DNA of 46,859 nucleotides from Aquibium carbonis (GTDB taxonomy: Bacteria > Pseudomonadota > Alphaproteobacteria > Rhizobiales > Rhizobiaceae): positions 1 to 46,859 of the forward strand of contig NZ_RWKW01000068.1 in the NCBI RefSeq assembly GCF_003970795.1. The letters are read 5' to 3'. The stretch's first letter is position 1; each line of letters starts with the position of its first letter. Positions 46,592-46,859 of this stretch are shown piece by piece. The position numbers and the translations under genes were made by a program. The notes under the pieces were generated by a model that had not been told where the DNA came from, made no database searches, and was given only the letters and a program-made list of their open reading frames with translations.

Positions 46592-46859
46592 CCGACACGC
46601 CCGTCACCATCGAATACGAGGACAACGGCTCCAAGGGCCGCTATTTCGTCCGGAGTCCGAACGGCGCCATCGCCGAATCGACCTTTTCCAAGCTCGGCGA
46701 GCGCCAGATCATCATCGACCACACCGAGGTCCCGGACGCGTTCCGGGGCCAGGGCATCGGATCGAAGCTCGTCACCCGCGCCGTGGAAGACGCCCGCGCG
46801 GCCGGCAAGACCATCATCCCGCTCTGTCCCTTCGCCCGCGAACAGTTCCGCCGCCATCC
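46588..46859 (+). CDS. GNAT-like N-acetyltransferase, YjdJ-type (cut by window edge)
   Basis: The first 90 residues of a small acetyltransferase are present; the frame is open at the window end. It shows EYEDNGSKGRYFVRS, the strand IIIDHTEVPDAFRGQGIG with the acetyl-CoA loop (R/Q-G-x-G), SKLVTRAVEDARAAGKTIIPLCPFAREQFRRH. This matches the short YjdJ/GNAT subgroup of about 95-100 residues, so only a few residues are missing. It overlaps the hydrolase stop by four bases and is the third gene of the operon. Confidence 0.87.
   Translation, partial: MTDTPVTIEYEDNGSKGRYFVRSPNGAIAESTFSKLGERQIIIDHTEVPDAFRGQGIGSKLVTRAVEDARAAGKTIIPLCPFAREQFRRH

Overview
The window is chromosomal DNA of a high-GC alphaproteobacterium, almost certainly Hyphomicrobiales (rhizobial/Phyllobacteriaceae-like). 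The evidence is the archaeal-type SerC paired with SerA, the pstSCAB-phoU-phoB order, Omp25-like barrels, a PhyR/NepR/EcfG general stress response (GSR) locus and short-ATPase sugar ABC transporters. There are no rRNA or tRNA genes, insertion sequences, phage genes or CRISPR arrays, so this is core chromosome with small accessory toxin-antitoxin modules.

Layout: (1) 1-6.8 kb: a DUF805 membrane protein, leuB and leuD, two small envelope proteins, an AraC regulator, an FAD oxidoreductase and an HpcH-type CoA-ester lyase. (2) 6.9-14.3 kb: glmM, a Phd/PemK-like toxin-antitoxin pair with a perfect palindromic operator, two Omp25-like barrels each preceded by a CtrA-like box, then serC and serA with an intergenic palindromic repeat. 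(3) 14.3-24.5 kb: a 1297-residue multi-PAS hybrid histidine kinase in the place where rhizobia often carry phoR, a Pho box, and pstS-pstC-pstA-pstB-phoU-phoB. (4) 24.5-28.2 kb: HicAB, then a vanadium haloperoxidase coupled to a CRTAC1/ASPIC-UnbV protein. (5) 28.2-32.9 kb: a ROK repressor divergent from a xylFHG-like sugar transporter.

(6) 33.0-43.0 kb is a stress-response island. It holds an HWE histidine kinase, a 55-residue DUF1328 protein, PhyR, NepR, EcfG and a FAT-GUY single-domain response regulator. Around these lie near-perfect EcfG promoters (GGAAC-N16/17-CGTT) in front of phyR, the HWE kinase, the DUF1328 gene, an AI-2E-type permease, a DUF883/holin-like pair and a PRC-barrel protein. 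One more drives no protein but a probable ~106-nt small RNA with two C-rich-loop hairpins and a strong terminator, resembling Caulobacter GsrN. Regulators, a candidate small RNA and direct targets thus lie together in about 9 kb.

(7) 43.0-46.9 kb: a BLUF photoreceptor with a C-terminal B12-binding-like (SCHIC) domain, as in AppA, transcribed directly behind a complete cobalamin riboswitch. The leader also contains a sequence complementary to its Shine-Dalgarno. Light sensing, a corrin or heme-type domain and B12-controlled expression meet in one transcription unit; I consider this the most unusual element here. The window ends with a ring-cleaving-dioxygenase-like/hydrolase/acetyltransferase operon, cut off by the window edge.
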